From NCBI RefSeq assembly GCF_014698145.1, contig NZ_JACJSM010000014.1, positions 1-64,000 on the forward strand: a stretch of 64,000 nucleotides of DNA. The letters run 5' to 3'. Each line of letters begins with the position of its first letter. Positions within the stretch are counted from its first letter, which is position 1. The DNA comes from Oscillatoria sp. FACHB-1406 (lineage in GTDB: Bacteria; Cyanobacteriota; Cyanobacteriia; Cyanobacteriales; Spirulinaceae). This document shows positions 36,445 through 45,332 of this stretch, piece by piece. Made by a program: the position numbers and the translations under genes. The notes below the pieces were generated by a model. It was not told where the DNA came from. It saw nothing but the letters and a program-made list of their open reading frames with translations, and searched no databases.

Positions 36445-36764
36445 CATTTACTCTATTTCTTTATGGCGTAGGGAGAGAACATAAAATCTTCCTAACGATG
36501 GGACTATCTCTATATAGATGAACGGCACTGACTTAAGGCTGGTGGGCGCTGCCCACCCTACTAGACCTTATTTACTCTATTTTTTTATCGCGTAGGGAGA
36601 GAATATAAAATCTTCCTAACGATGGGACTATCTCTATATAGATGAACGGCACTGACTTAAAGCTGGTGGGCGCTGCCCACCCTACAAAATATCAATAACG
36701 ACGTTGTATACAACGTCTCTACGGCGATTTTTCAACTCTTATTTCAGCGCCATTCCTATATAGA
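36445..36764. mobile_element. MITE-like element with ~124-bp tandem duplication
   Basis: The acr3-arsC gap contains two copies, 124 bp apart, of TAGGGAGAGAAYATAAAATC followed by CTATATAGATGAACGGCACTGACTTAA... and GGTGGGCGCTGCCCACCCTAC. The second continues through GACGTTGTATACAACGTCTC to TCAGCGCCATTCCTATATAG (36740-36761), an inverted match to CTATATAGATGAACGGCACTGA. Related copies lie at 17374-17490, 48589-48702 and 57624-57720. Confidence 0.7.
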
Positions 36765-36767
36765 ATA

Positions 36768-37928
36768 CTACAACAGCGGTGTATTATTCAGACAGCGCGG
36801 GTCGCAAAGCGTTGCTTTTTCCGGTTCGCGAGGAAACCAAAATGCTGTTTTCTTACAAAATTCCACTAACATTAACATCACAGGAACTTCAATTAAAACG
36901 CCGACAACAGTCGCCAATGCTGCGCCAGAATTCAAGCCGAATAACATCACTGCTGTCGCGATCGCAACTTCAAAGTGATTGCTTGCCCCAATCAAGGCAG
37001 CAGGGGCAGCATCTTCATAGGTAATCTTTAATTTCAATGCTGCCACGTAACCGATGAGGAAGATAAAGTTGGTTTGGATAAATAAGGGGACGGCAATTAA
37101 GAGAATATGCAGGGGATTGTTGACAATCAGTTCTCCCTTAAAAGCAAATAAAAGCACTAACGTGAGTAACAAAGCACTCACCGCGATCGGACTGAGATAG
37201 TGCAGAAATTGCCGCTCGAACCAATCTTTCCCCTTATGTTTAAAAATCCAGTACCGGCTAAAGATTCCCGCTACTAATGGTAAGCCGACGTAAATTAACA
37301 CCGATAAAACAATGGTTTCCCAAGGGACGGTCAAATTATTCGCCGATAACAGCCATTTTCCTAAAGGCGCATATAAAAATAGCATCGCTAGCGAATTAAC
37401 CGCCACCATAACTAAAGTATGTCCTTGGTTGCTGTAGGACAGATATCCCCACATCAATACCATTGCCGTACAAGGTGCAATTCCTAATAAAATCGTTCCG
37501 GCAATGTAGGAATTTGCTAGCGAAACTTCCGTGCCGCGAATAACTTCAGTGGCACTCAACCAGGGACGAAATAACCCACCCAAAAAAAACTGCGCGAAAA
37601 CCACCATAGTAAATGGCTTTATTAACCAGTTGACGACGAGCGTAAGTAGGACGGGTTTGGGTGTTTTGGCAGCTTGTAAGGCTTGAGAAAAATCAATTTT
37701 AACCATGATGGGGTACATCATGAAAAATAGACAAATGGCAATGGGAATTGAGACATTGTAGATGCTCATCGCATCCAAATTTTGGGCGATACCGGGAAAT
37801 AATCTGCCCAATGCAATGCCGATCGCAATGCACAATATCACCCACAAAGTCAAGTATTTTTCAAAAATATTAAGTCGTCCTCCCGCTCGAACGGGTTGTG
37901 AAGCGGGAGGAGTGATTCTATCGGTCAT
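36768..37928 (-). CDS. acr3: arsenite efflux permease Acr3
   Basis: The 386-residue, ten-helix member of the ACR3/BASS family has the conserved Cys in [16 protein letters not shown] (helix 4), which is needed for arsenite transport. Conserved [14 protein letters not shown] (helix 9) and [16 protein letters not shown] also match. It moves As(III) out across the cytoplasmic membrane, completing arsenate detoxification with arsC. No arsR repressor gene is in the window, so control is probably exerted from elsewhere. The C-terminal [12 protein letters not shown] tail is not conserved in my view. Confidence 0.93.
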   Translation of the reverse strand: MTDRITPPASQPVRAGGRLNIFEKYLTLWVILCIAIGIALGRLFPGIAQNLDAMSIYNVSIPIAICLFFMMYPIMVKIDFSQALQAAKTPKPVLLTLVVNWLIKPFTMVVFAQFFLGGLFRPWLSATEVIRGTEVSLANSYIAGTILLGIAPCTAMVLMWGYLSYSNQGHTLVMVAVNSLAMLFLYAPLGKWLLSANNLTVPWETIVLSVLIYVGLPLVAGIFSRYWIFKHKGKDWFERQFLHYLSPIAVSALLLTLVLLFAFKGELIVNNPLHILLIAVPLFIQTNFIFLIGYVAALKLKITYEDAAPAALIGASNHFEVAIATAVMLFGLNSGAALATVVGVLIEVPVMLMLVEFCKKTAFWFPREPEKATLCDPRCLNNTPLL

Positions 37929-38208
37929 AAATTTCTCCAGTTAGTCGGCTAAGATGCGATCGCAAAAATCCTTTTCTTATTTCAACTATTCTCAATCGGA
38001 GACATTAAGAGTAGGTAAAGAGTAGGTAAAGCAGCAAACCGAAATGACTTTCCGGGCTGAATGCTTAAACCTGTTAAAACGGATCTCGAGCGAGTAAATC
38101 TGTTCTACGGAACGACGAGAGAAGTTCAGTTCTAAAAGGTTCGAGCGCTAAACTTGCAATTTTCGGTAAACTGAAAGCGATAGCCCGCAACAGTATGGAG
38201 GGGAAACC

Positions 38209-38691
38209 TTGTTAGACGAACAAGCCAAAAAGACGCTACTGCGCAAAATTCCGCACGGACTGTATATCTGTGGCGTTAAAGGAAACGACGAACTCAACGG
38301 CTTCACGGCGAGTTGGGTGATGCAATCCTCATTTCAGCCACCAATGATTGTAACCTGCGTCAGAGGAGATTCCGGTTCTCACGCCGCGATCGAGCAAAGC
38401 GGCGTATTTACCATCAGTTTCCTCGATAGTAACCAAAAAGAAATTGCCGCAAAATTCTTTAAGCCCCAACGAATCGTCGGCGATAAACTGGCAGACGTTG
38501 ATTATATCACCGGCCCTGAAACCGGCTGTCCGATTCTCACCGACTCCCTCGGTTATGTCGAATGTAAAGTCGTCGGTTCCCTCAAAAACGGCGACCACAC
38601 CGTCTTTTTAGGCGAAGTCATCGGTGCGAAGGTGTATCGAGAGGGCGAACCCCTTTTACTAGAAGCTACGGGTTGGCAATACGGCGGGTAG
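38209..38691 (+). CDS. flavin reductase family (FMN-binding) protein
   Basis: The 160-residue protein starts at TTG with a strong GGAGGGG upstream; the nearby ATG in another frame closes at once. It has the split-barrel FMN-binding pattern KIPHGLYICGVKGNDELNGF, TASWVMQSSFQPPMIVTCV and FTISFLDSNQKEIAAKF, then CKVVGSLKNGDHTVFLGEVI. Members are flavin reductases or the C-terminal part of flavodiiron proteins. This is a stand-alone version. The next gene (MIF-like) follows after ~100 nt on the same strand. Confidence 0.85.
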   Translation: MLDEQAKKTLLRKIPHGLYICGVKGNDELNGFTASWVMQSSFQPPMIVTCVRGDSGSHAAIEQSGVFTISFLDSNQKEIAAKFFKPQRIVGDKLADVDYITGPETGCPILTDSLGYVECKVVGSLKNGDHTVFLGEVIGAKVYREGEPLLLEATGWQYGG

Positions 38692-38790
38692 TTAACAGGG
38701 AACAGGGAATTCGCTAAAATCTCCCGTTCCCCCATCTCCTCCCTCCGTTCACCTGACATCAACTCGCCGCTTAATAAAAAGGAAAAAAAG

Positions 38791-39144
38791 ATGCCTTTAA
38801 TCAAAGTTTTATCCTCAGCCGCAGCACCCGAGAAAGCAACAGTTGAAAAGTTGCTAAAAAGCCTCTCAGCTAAATTAGCAAAACATACAGGCAAGCCAGA
38901 ATCCTACGTGATGACGGCTTTTGAACCCGATGTCGCCATGACTTTTGGCGGAACGACCGACCCGGTGTGTTACATCGAAGTCAAAAGTGTCGGTACGATG
39001 AATCCCTCTCAAACTAAAGCCATGAGCGAAGATTTTTGCGAGTATGTCGCAGAAATGTTGGGCATTTCCGCGCAGAGAATCTACATCGAATTTGCCGATG
39101 CGAAAGGGGCAATGTGGGGCTGGAATAAATCGACTTTTGGTTAA
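38791..39144 (+). CDS. MIF/phenylpyruvate tautomerase-like protein
   Basis: The 117-residue protein begins MPLIKVLSSAAAPEKATVEK; removal of Met would expose the catalytic Pro of the tautomerase superfamily. ESYVMTAFEPDVAMTFGGTT and CYIEVKSVGTMNP are the MIF-type strand regions. The C-terminal RIYIEFADAKGAMWGWNKST fits MIF (macrophage migration inhibitory factor) homologues, known in cyanobacteria as tautomerases. Trimer formation is inferred from the family. It may share a transcript with the flavin reductase gene. Confidence 0.9.
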   Translation: MPLIKVLSSAAAPEKATVEKLLKSLSAKLAKHTGKPESYVMTAFEPDVAMTFGGTTDPVCYIEVKSVGTMNPSQTKAMSEDFCEYVAEMLGISAQRIYIEFADAKGAMWGWNKSTFG

Positions 39145-39190
39145 TACAAAGCCTCGGATTTGCCGGAGAAGTTACGAAACTTATCGGGTT

Positions 39191-39314
39191 TATACCAATT
39201 TAAGATGACGTTGCCTAGAATCAACTCTCCTAAATTCTCAGGATAGCGGTGCGTTACGCTTCGCTAACACACCCTACTTTTCATTCTATGCAGCTTCGTA
39301 TCAATCTGGTATTA
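39191..39314. mobile_element. MITE-like inverted-repeat element (family C)
   Basis: The element begins TACCAATTTAAGATGACGTT and has CTAGAATCAACTCTCC, TGCGTTACGCTTCGCTAAC and CTTTTCATTCTATGCAGC. It ends TCAATCTGGTATTA. It is the reverse of the copy at 25305-25428 and related to 53751-53888. It lies upstream of the L,D-transpeptidase gene. Confidence 0.65.
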
Positions 39315-39398
39315 GTGGGGTCTTTAAACCCTAAAAGTTTGCGCTCGAAGGTTGATTTGACTTAACTAAAGTGAGTTGTTCGGAAACCGAAGGAATTA

Positions 39399-40010
39399 AT
39401 GATTGATTTTGTCCGTAATTACGAATTACGAATTACGAATTACGAATTACGAATTGCCTTTGCGTCGGGTTTATGTTTGCTGTTACTAGGAAATGGGGCA
39501 GCCTACGCTCAAAGCAATTCCGCTGAGATGGCTGCAACGCACCCCGACTCACTCCCGGCGTTGGAACAAGACCTCGAATTGCCGCCGCTAGGAGATTCGG
39601 AGAGGTTCTTACCCCCGGTGATAGAAGCGCGCTTGGTGCTGCGCTTGCGCGATCGCCGCCTTTACTACTATCTTGGCGAAGAAGTGATACAAAGCTATCC
39701 CGTCGCTGTCGGTCGCCAAGGGTGGGAAACGCCGACAGGAAGCTTTAGCGTCCTGCAAAAAGTGCAGGAACCCACCTGGCAGCATCCTTTTACCCGCAAA
39801 ATCATCCCGCCGGGACCGGAGAATCCCCTCGGGGCGCGCTGGATTGGCTTTTGGACGGACGGACAAAACTCGATTGGCTTTCACGGTACGCCGAACGAAG
39901 AACTCATCGGTCAAGCAGTTTCTCACGGTTGCGTGCGGATGCGCGATCGCGATATCGTCGCTTTGTACGAAAAGGTTGAAATGGGAATGCCCGTGATTGT
40001 CGAACCCTGA
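39399..40010 (+). CDS. L,D-transpeptidase (YkuD)
   Basis: The 203-residue protein carries a YkuD domain. The active-site region is GFHGTPNEELIGQAVSHGCV-RM, with His and Cys of the HGT...SHGC(V)R motif. It forms 3-3 crosslinks in peptidoglycan or attaches proteins to it. The signal peptide's n-region is unusual: NYELRITNYELRIA is encoded by five tandem AATTACG heptamers, followed by FASGLCLLLLGNGAAYAQS. GAAGGA lies 6 nt upstream of the ATG at 39399, supporting this start. The repeat has thus become part of the coding sequence. Confidence 0.88.
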   Translation: MIDFVRNYELRITNYELRIAFASGLCLLLLGNGAAYAQSNSAEMAATHPDSLPALEQDLELPPLGDSERFLPPVIEARLVLRLRDRRLYYYLGEEVIQSYPVAVGRQGWETPTGSFSVLQKVQEPTWQHPFTRKIIPPGPENPLGARWIGFWTDGQNSIGFHGTPNEELIGQAVSHGCVRMRDRDIVALYEKVEMGMPVIVEP

Positions 40011-40102
40011 ATCTAAGACAAATCAGACAATTTCGGTAATTGCGCTCAACCGTCGTGTAGCTTGAGGAAGTGCAACAATTCCATCCCAAACCCAAACTCT
40101 TC

Positions 40103-40843
40103 ATGGCTGACGTTATTGACTACAAAATCTACGGCAACGACCTTCAACTTGTTGAAATCGAACTTGACCCTCGCGAAGGCGTGCAAGCCGAAGTCGGTAC
40201 AATGACTTACATGGAACAAGGCATTGAAATGCAAACCGGACTCGGCAGCGGTGGTTTATCCGGGGGTTTGTTTAGCGGTTTCAAGCGAATGCTAACCGGG
40301 GAAAGTTTTTTTATTACCACCTTTGCTAATGGCAGCAATCGCAAAGCCCGCGTCGGTTTTGCAGCCACCTCTCCCGGTCAAATTATTCCCCTCGACTTAG
40401 CCAGATTGGGAGGCGAATTTTTATGTCAAAAAGATGCCTTTTTATGCGCGGCTAAAGGAATTGATATTGGTGTTGCCTTTACCAAGCGCATTGGCGCGGG
40501 CTTTTTTGGCGGCGAAGGATTTATCCTTCAGCGCTTGCGCGGCGACGGTTTGGCTTTCGTGCAGGCGGGCGGTGCGATTATCGAGAAAAATTTAGCGCCG
40601 GGAGAGGTTTTACGCGTCGATACAGGTTGTTTGGTTGCCTTTGCACCGACAGTGAAGTACGACATCCAAATGGTCGGCGGCGTAAGAAATATGCTGTTCG
40701 GGGGCGAGGGATTATTTCTAGCCAAGATGACTGGACCGGGGCGAGTTTACGTGCAAAGTTTACCTTTTTCTCGCCTGGTCGATCGCATTACCTTCCCCCT
40801 ACAAAAACAAATTCAAGCCTTAACGGGGAATATCGGTTCCTAG
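40103..40843 (+). CDS. AIM24 / TIGR00266 family protein
   Basis: The 246-residue beta-rich protein begins MADVIDYKIYGNDLQLVEIE. Family motifs include VQAEVGTMTYMEQGIEMQT, GESFFITTFANGS and GQIIPLDLARLGGEFLCQKD. These match the AIM24 (mitochondrial biogenesis) family. Members are cytosolic with unknown molecular role; some are proposed trafficking or tryptophan-RNA-binding-like folds. I chose the ATG at 40103, since upstream residues of the longer frame lack similarity. It follows the L,D-transpeptidase gene by 92 nt. Confidence 0.85.
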   Translation: MADVIDYKIYGNDLQLVEIELDPREGVQAEVGTMTYMEQGIEMQTGLGSGGLSGGLFSGFKRMLTGESFFITTFANGSNRKARVGFAATSPGQIIPLDLARLGGEFLCQKDAFLCAAKGIDIGVAFTKRIGAGFFGGEGFILQRLRGDGLAFVQAGGAIIEKNLAPGEVLRVDTGCLVAFAPTVKYDIQMVGGVRNMLFGGEGLFLAKMTGPGRVYVQSLPFSRLVDRITFPLQKQIQALTGNIGS

Positions 40844-40981
40844 AATGCTCCTTTTTCTGGGTAAATTTCGCTAAAGTCGAAGCTCGAGTCGCCGCGCAAA
40901 GAGGGGAATTAAGTCAAACTAGGAAGGATAATTTCTTATCTTCAATCCAGTCCTTGGCGATGTTCCCTATTGAGGCAAGTT

Positions 40982-41938
40982 GTGAAAGCAATGGTAATCA
41001 CCCGGCACGGCGGTCCGGAGGTCTTCACTTGGCAGGAAAGACCTAAACCCCTGGTGAACGAGTTTGATGTTTTGGTGCAAGTCCGGGCGACTTCCATCAC
41101 TCCGGTGGATAGTAAATTGCGCAGTGGCTACTTTGTCACCCGACATTTTCCGTTGATTCTCGGATACGACGTTAGCGGTATTGTGGTTGAAGCGGGCGAT
41201 CGCGTCTCAAAATTCCAGATTGGCGACGAAGTGTATGCTTCGTTAAATATTCTACGGGATGGCGCGAATGCTGAATATGTGGCAGCGGACAGCCGCAGCA
41301 TCGCCCTCAAACCCAAAACTATCGACCATGCGACTGCTGCTATTTTACCTCGGGCTGCGATCGCGGCTTGGGAAGCACTGCACCAGCACGCTCGAGTCCA
41401 ACCCGGACAAACCGTTTTAATTCATGCCGGGGCCGGAGGAGTGGGACATCTCGCCGTTCAGTTAGCCAAGTCACACGGCTGTCACACGATTGTCACTGCC
41501 AGCCGCAAGGAGGCGATGCGATTTTGTCGGGATACCCTCAAAGCGGATGAAGTCATCGATTACAAAAGTATGGACTTCGTGCAACAAGTCATGTCTATCT
41601 CGCCGGATAAAGGACATCCCATTGTCATTGAGACTAACAGCAACGATCTATGGGCGCGATCGCTCGACGGCATGGCAACCTCCCCCCAACTTCCCCCCAG
41701 CGAAGAAAAACTCTTTTTAAAAAAAGCGACGCAGTACCACGAATCGGTCGGATTTCCAGCAGCTTATAAGCTGCATTTAGACCGACAAAGACAAATTCTG
41801 TCTCTAATTAGCGAGCTTGTCGATAGCGCTCAATTAGTCCCCCACATCGCCTATAAACTCAAGTTGAGCGAAGTTGCGCGCGGTCATGCCCTGCAAGAAA
41901 GCGGTAACATTATCGGCACAATTTCGGTTGAATTGTAA
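40982..41938 (+). CDS. MDR-type NAD(P)H:quinone oxidoreductase-like enzyme
   Basis: The 318-residue zinc-independent medium-chain dehydrogenase has KAMVITRHGGPEVFTWQERP at the start, GYDVSGIVVEAGDRVSKFQI in the catalytic domain and the Rossmann motif LIHAGAGGVGHLAVQLAKSH. No structural zinc cysteines are present. It is like quinone oxidoreductases and enoyl reductases. The start is placed at GTG (40982) by analogy with MKA-type starts; a TTG at 40970 is an alternative. The QVMSISPDKGHPIVIETNSN region replaces the usual VVFDTVGG. Substrate is unknown. Confidence 0.87.
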   Translation: MKAMVITRHGGPEVFTWQERPKPLVNEFDVLVQVRATSITPVDSKLRSGYFVTRHFPLILGYDVSGIVVEAGDRVSKFQIGDEVYASLNILRDGANAEYVAADSRSIALKPKTIDHATAAILPRAAIAAWEALHQHARVQPGQTVLIHAGAGGVGHLAVQLAKSHGCHTIVTASRKEAMRFCRDTLKADEVIDYKSMDFVQQVMSISPDKGHPIVIETNSNDLWARSLDGMATSPQLPPSEEKLFLKKATQYHESVGFPAAYKLHLDRQRQILSLISELVDSAQLVPHIAYKLKLSEVARGHALQESGNIIGTISVEL

Positions 41939-41992
41939 GTCTTGAATATTGAATAATAAGGGATACATTACGCACGATTTTGAGAGCGCATC

Positions 41993-42379
41993 TTAATACC
42001 CAACTTGAATTCCGACTCCATTCGGAGAACCGTAGTAAACGGAAAATCCTGAATTGCTGGGATAAGAATACGGATACCCATAAACGCGGTTTCCGGGAAC
42101 GATAACGGTGGGGTTGACGATAACAGTCGTATTGGAAGGGGCGGGATAGCGCCGCTGCGTCGGGTAAGGGGAAGGATAAGCTGGTTGCAGGATGGGCGAG
42201 ATACGCGGCGAGTTGTTGATGATGGGGCTGAGGTTGATATAGCTGTTGGGCTGTTGGCTGGGAAAGCCTTGCACGGGGTTGGGATTCTGGATGATAATAA
42301 CTTGGGCGCGTACCGGAAGCGCGATCGCGAGGGCAGCGACAGTCAACGTTAACGGAAAGAGTGGGTGTTTGAGGTTCAT
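41993..42379 (-). CDS. secreted Pro/Ser/Tyr-rich hypothetical protein
   Basis: The 128-residue protein has a clear signal peptide (MNLKHPLFPLTLTVAALAIA, cleavage after VRAQ). The mature part is low-complexity and rich in Pro, Ser, Asn, Tyr and Ile: NPVQGFPSQQPNSYINLSPI, and ending SVYYGSPNGVGIQVGY. Nothing enzymatic is seen. It may be an outer-surface or wall-associated protein. The longer frame to 42562 would put the signal peptide internal and is unlikely. It is divergent from the TPR-like gene. Confidence 0.65.
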   Translation of the reverse strand: MNLKHPLFPLTLTVAALAIALPVRAQVIIIQNPNPVQGFPSQQPNSYINLSPIINNSPRISPILQPAYPSPYPTQRRYPAPSNTTVIVNPTVIVPGNRVYGYPYSYPSNSGFSVYYGSPNGVGIQVGY

Positions 42380-42560
42380 GGCGAATTGAAGCGGGGTAAC
42401 GGATAGGACAATTAACAGAACTGTTGAAGCGAAATCCGCAATAGATGGGCGAAGACGAATTTCAGCCCTTTCAGGTTCCCTAAAAATTTTAACGGCTATC
42501 CCCCCGGAGCGAGTACAATTAAGGTTTCCCCTCAATTTTCCCTTTAGTTTAAACTTCGGC

Positions 42561-43088
42561 ATGAGTTCGGAAACCCAAGAAGCGTTTCAACAAAAGTATC
42601 GAGCCGGGAAAGAAGCGTTCGAGCGCGGGCAGTATCGTCTCAGTATCGAGCAGTTAGAAACCGCTTGTGCGTTGAGTAACAAAACCTCTCGCTTGGGGGG
42701 CGAGGCGCAGTTATGGTTGGTGACGGCTTATCAAGCAGCCAATCAAACCAATGATGCGATCGCGCTATTGCAAACCTTACAAAAACATCCTAATTCTACC
42801 ATTCGCCACCAAGCGCGCCGCGTACTCGAAATTATTCGCGCGCCCGCCCTCAAACGCCCCAAGGAGTGGATGACGGAAATTCCCGATTTGGCGAATTTAT
42901 CGGACAGCGACGTACAAAATCGTTACGTTACCCCCTCGAAACCGCAACAATCCAAACCCGAGCCTCCTGCTGCCGAACCCGTCGATCTCTCCCAGGTTGA
43001 CACCAAGGATAATAATTTTATCTGGTTGGCGTTAGTGGCGATCGCGCTTTTATTCGGCGCGCTATTTTTCCTGCAATCTTCCCCATGA
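42561..43088 (+). CDS. TPR-like protein with C-terminal membrane anchor
   Basis: The 175-residue protein has two TPR-like helical pairs (QKYRAGKEAFERGQYRLSIE and AQLWLVTAYQAANQTNDAIA). A proline-rich linker follows (SKPQQSKPEPPAAEPVDL) and then a single C-terminal transmembrane helix (FIWLALVAIALLFGALFFLQ). Tail-anchored TPR proteins of this kind are conserved in cyanobacteria; role unknown. Its stop overlaps the start of the next gene by 4 nt (ATGA), so both are made from one message with coupling. This ties it to the phospholipase D-like protein. Confidence 0.75.
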   Translation: MSSETQEAFQQKYRAGKEAFERGQYRLSIEQLETACALSNKTSRLGGEAQLWLVTAYQAANQTNDAIALLQTLQKHPNSTIRHQARRVLEIIRAPALKRPKEWMTEIPDLANLSDSDVQNRYVTPSKPQQSKPEPPAAEPVDLSQVDTKDNNFIWLALVAIALLFGALFFLQSSP

Positions 43089-44806
43089 AGTCTCGGCGAC
43101 TCCAAGTTTTCCTCGGGTTTGCCCTTCTCGCGATCCTGGTTGCGATCGCGGTAATTGGGTTCGGACGCTCGCCCGATCGCATCGCCCGTCCCGCACCCCT
43201 ACCCCAAGACCCTTTCATCCAAGTCTACACCAATCACAATCCTACCGATTCGGCTAACTATACCGAGCCGTACCGCAAGATTGCCCGCGAAGGCGATAAC
43301 CTCGAACAAATTATCGTTGATGCGATCGCATCGGCGCAATCTTCTATCGATGTCGCCGTCCAAGAATTGCGCCTCCCCAACATTGCCCTCGCCCTCGCGA
43401 CCAAACGCCAAGCCGGACTCAGCGTGAGAGTGGTTCTCGAAAATACCTACAATCGCGCTTGGGGCGACTTAACCCCCGCCGAAATTCAACAATTGGACGA
43501 TCGAGAGCGCGATCGCTACAATGACTTCTTAGCCTCCAGCGATCTCGATAAAGACGGCAAACTCAGCGACGACGAAATCAATCAAGGCGATGCCCTAGTT
43601 ATTCTACGCAATGCAGGCATCCCCGTTATCGACGATACCGCCGATGGCAGCAAGGGTTCGGGATTGATGCACCACAAATTTATCGCGATCGACGGCGTAA
43701 CCACAATCGTTACCTCCGCTAACTTCACCCCCAGCGACATTCACGGCGACTTCAGCGCCCCGGAAACGCGCGGTAACGCTAACAACCTCCTCGCCATCCG
43801 CGATGCCACCTTAACCGCTATCTTTACAGAAGAATTTAATCTACTCTGGGGTGACGGCCCCGGCGGCAAACCCGATAGCAATTTTGGCTTGCAGAAACCC
43901 TACCGCCCCGCCCGACAACTGCAAGTCGGACATTCCCTCGTCACCGTCCAATTTTCTCCCACTTCCAGCACCCAACCTTGGAGCTTTAGCACGAATGGGT
44001 TAATCGGTCAAGTCTTAAATCGGGCGAATGAGTCGGCAAACTTAGCGCTGTTTGTCTTTTCCGAACAGCCCCTCGCCGATATCCTGGAAACGCGCCACCA
44101 GCAAGGCGTAGAAATTAAAGCCTTAATCGACCCAGAATTCGCCTTTCGCAGCTATAGTGAAGGATTAGATCTGCTCGGCGTGGCCTTGAGCGATCGCTGC
44201 AAATACGAACTCGACAATCGTCCCTGGCAATCTCCCCTTTCCAGCGTCGGCGTTCCCGAACTTCCCAAAGGCGATAAACTGCACCACAAATTCGGCCTCA
44301 TTGATGACACAATCGTTATTACCGGCTCGCATAACTGGTCTGAAGCAGGCAATCGTAACAACGATGAAACCCTCTTAGTCATAGAAAACGCGATCGTTGC
44401 CGCCCACTACAAACGCGAATTCGAGCGCTTGTACAAAGGGGCCACTCTCGGCATTCCCGCCCCCGTCCGCCAGAAAATCGACGAACAGAAGAAAACCTGT
44501 CCTCAAATTAGCGCGCCGACAAGCACCGCAACGCCGGACGCAACCGGAGAATCAACCGTGGGAAAAGTAGACGTGAATACTGCAACGCCGGACGCAACCG
44601 GAGAATCAACCGTGGGAAAAGTAGACGTGAATACCGCCACTCGCGCCGAACTCGAAGCCCTACCGGGAATCGGCCCGACTCTGGCAAAACGCATCTTAGA
44701 AGCGCGGCGACAGCGACCGTTTACCTCCCTTGATGACTTTGCCCAGCGAGTCCCCGGAATTAGTCCGAGATTGCGCAATCAGCTTGCCGAGCGGATAACT
44801 TGGTGA
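43085..44806 (+). CDS. phospholipase D/EF-hand/HhH fusion protein
   Basis: The 573-residue protein has an N-terminal membrane anchor (VFLGFALLAILVAIAVIGFG). It has two PLD catalytic HKD motifs, LMHHKFIAIDG and LHHKFGLIDD with a following TGSHNWSEAGNRN. The first half contains an insert with an EF-hand-like loop (DLDKDGKLSDDE). The C-terminus is a ComEA-like helix-hairpin-helix DNA-binding domain (LEALPGIGPTLAKRILEARR). A linker before it is a 54-bp exact-looking tandem duplication (44528-44635). Nuclease activity on exported DNA is inferred from PLD plus HhH. It is coupled to the upstream TPR gene. Confidence 0.87.
   Translation: MKSRRLQVFLGFALLAILVAIAVIGFGRSPDRIARPAPLPQDPFIQVYTNHNPTDSANYTEPYRKIAREGDNLEQIIVDAIASAQSSIDVAVQELRLPNIALALATKRQAGLSVRVVLENTYNRAWGDLTPAEIQQLDDRERDRYNDFLASSDLDKDGKLSDDEINQGDALVILRNAGIPVIDDTADGSKGSGLMHHKFIAIDGVTTIVTSANFTPSDIHGDFSAPETRGNANNLLAIRDATLTAIFTEEFNLLWGDGPGGKPDSNFGLQKPYRPARQLQVGHSLVTVQFSPTSSTQPWSFSTNGLIGQVLNRANESANLALFVFSEQPLADILETRHQQGVEIKALIDPEFAFRSYSEGLDLLGVALSDRCKYELDNRPWQSPLSSVGVPELPKGDKLHHKFGLIDDTIVITGSHNWSEAGNRNNDETLLVIENAIVAAHYKREFERLYKGATLGIPAPVRQKIDEQKKTCPQISAPTSTATPDATGESTVGKVDVNTATPDATGESTVGKVDVNTATRAELEALPGIGPTLAKRILEARRQRPFTSLDDFAQRVPGISPRLRNQLAERITW
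44528..44635 (+). repeat. 54-bp tandem duplication within the PLD gene linker
   Basis: Two units, 44528-44581 and 44582-44635, encode ATPDATGESTVGKVDVNT twice; they differ by one base at the end (ACT versus ACC). The duplication is in frame and lengthens the linker before the helix-hairpin-helix domain. The near identity indicates a recent event. Confidence 0.85.
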
Positions 44807-44815
44807 GGGGAGAAC

Positions 44816-44947
44816 TTAATCTTCGTGGTCTTCAAAAGGATCGCTCAACTCAGCAGCCGGAGCGCCGAAAGACATATAGATAGCGTAGGCCGCGATCGCG
44901 ACGACCACAGCAGCGATACTAATAATAAAAACTGTTGCAGGTTCCAT
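44816..44947 (-). CDS. psbN: PsbN protein
   Basis: A 43-residue protein, MEPATVFIISIAAVVVAIAA, ends with ELSDPFEDHED. The N-terminal membrane helix and the invariant LSDPFEDHED tail identify PsbN. Despite its name, PsbN is not a PSII subunit; it is needed for assembly and repair of PSII reaction centres in thylakoid membranes. It is divergent from psbH across an 86-nt gap, the orientation seen in other cyanobacteria and plastids (opposite strand to psbH). The GAP-type FGAPAAE segment matches homologues. Confidence 0.95.
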   Translation of the reverse strand: MEPATVFIISIAAVVVAIAAYAIYMSFGAPAAELSDPFEDHED

Positions 44948-45033
44948 ACTCGATCCAAACATAAGAGACAGGATACCCTTATAATATTACAGAACATTAA
45001 CAAAAATATCATAGATACTGTATTGGGTACCCT

Positions 45034-45237
45034 ATGGCACAACAAACTCGGCTAGGCGATATACTCAAGCCTCTCAACTCTGAATACGGTAAAGTCACTC
45101 CCGGTTGGGGAACCACGCCAGTAATGGCAGTCTTTATGGTCTTGTTTTTCTTGTTTTTAGTCATCATTTTGCAGATCTACAACTCAGACCTGCTACTCAA
45201 TAACGTTAACGTCGATTGGAAAAGCTTGGGACGATAA
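45034..45237 (+). CDS. psbH: photosystem II protein PsbH
   Basis: The 67-residue protein starts [20 protein letters not shown] and continues [20 protein letters not shown], the conserved stromal segment plus single transmembrane helix of PsbH. It ends [14 protein letters not shown] as in cyanobacterial forms. PsbH stabilises the PSII core near CP47 and takes part in QA-QB electron transfer. The N-terminal phosphorylation region of plants is absent. It is divergent from psbN and followed by tatA after a hairpin terminator. Confidence 0.95.
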   Translation: MAQQTRLGDILKPLNSEYGKVTPGWGTTPVMAVFMVLFFLFLVIILQIYNSDLLLNNVNVDWKSLGR

Positions 45238-45276
45238 CCTCCTTCCCCTTTGAACTCGAGTTAACGAATCGACGCT

Positions 45277-45298
45277 CCCGGATTTATCCGGGTTTTTT
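45277..45298 (+). terminator. Rho-independent terminator after psbH
   Basis: CCCGGA-TTTA-TCCGGG forms a 6-bp GC-rich stem with a 4-nt loop and is followed by TTTTTT. It should end psbH transcripts before tatA. Confidence 0.8.
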
Positions 45299-45332
45299 AA
45301 TTGTAATAATTTCCGACCCACGTAGAAGACCC

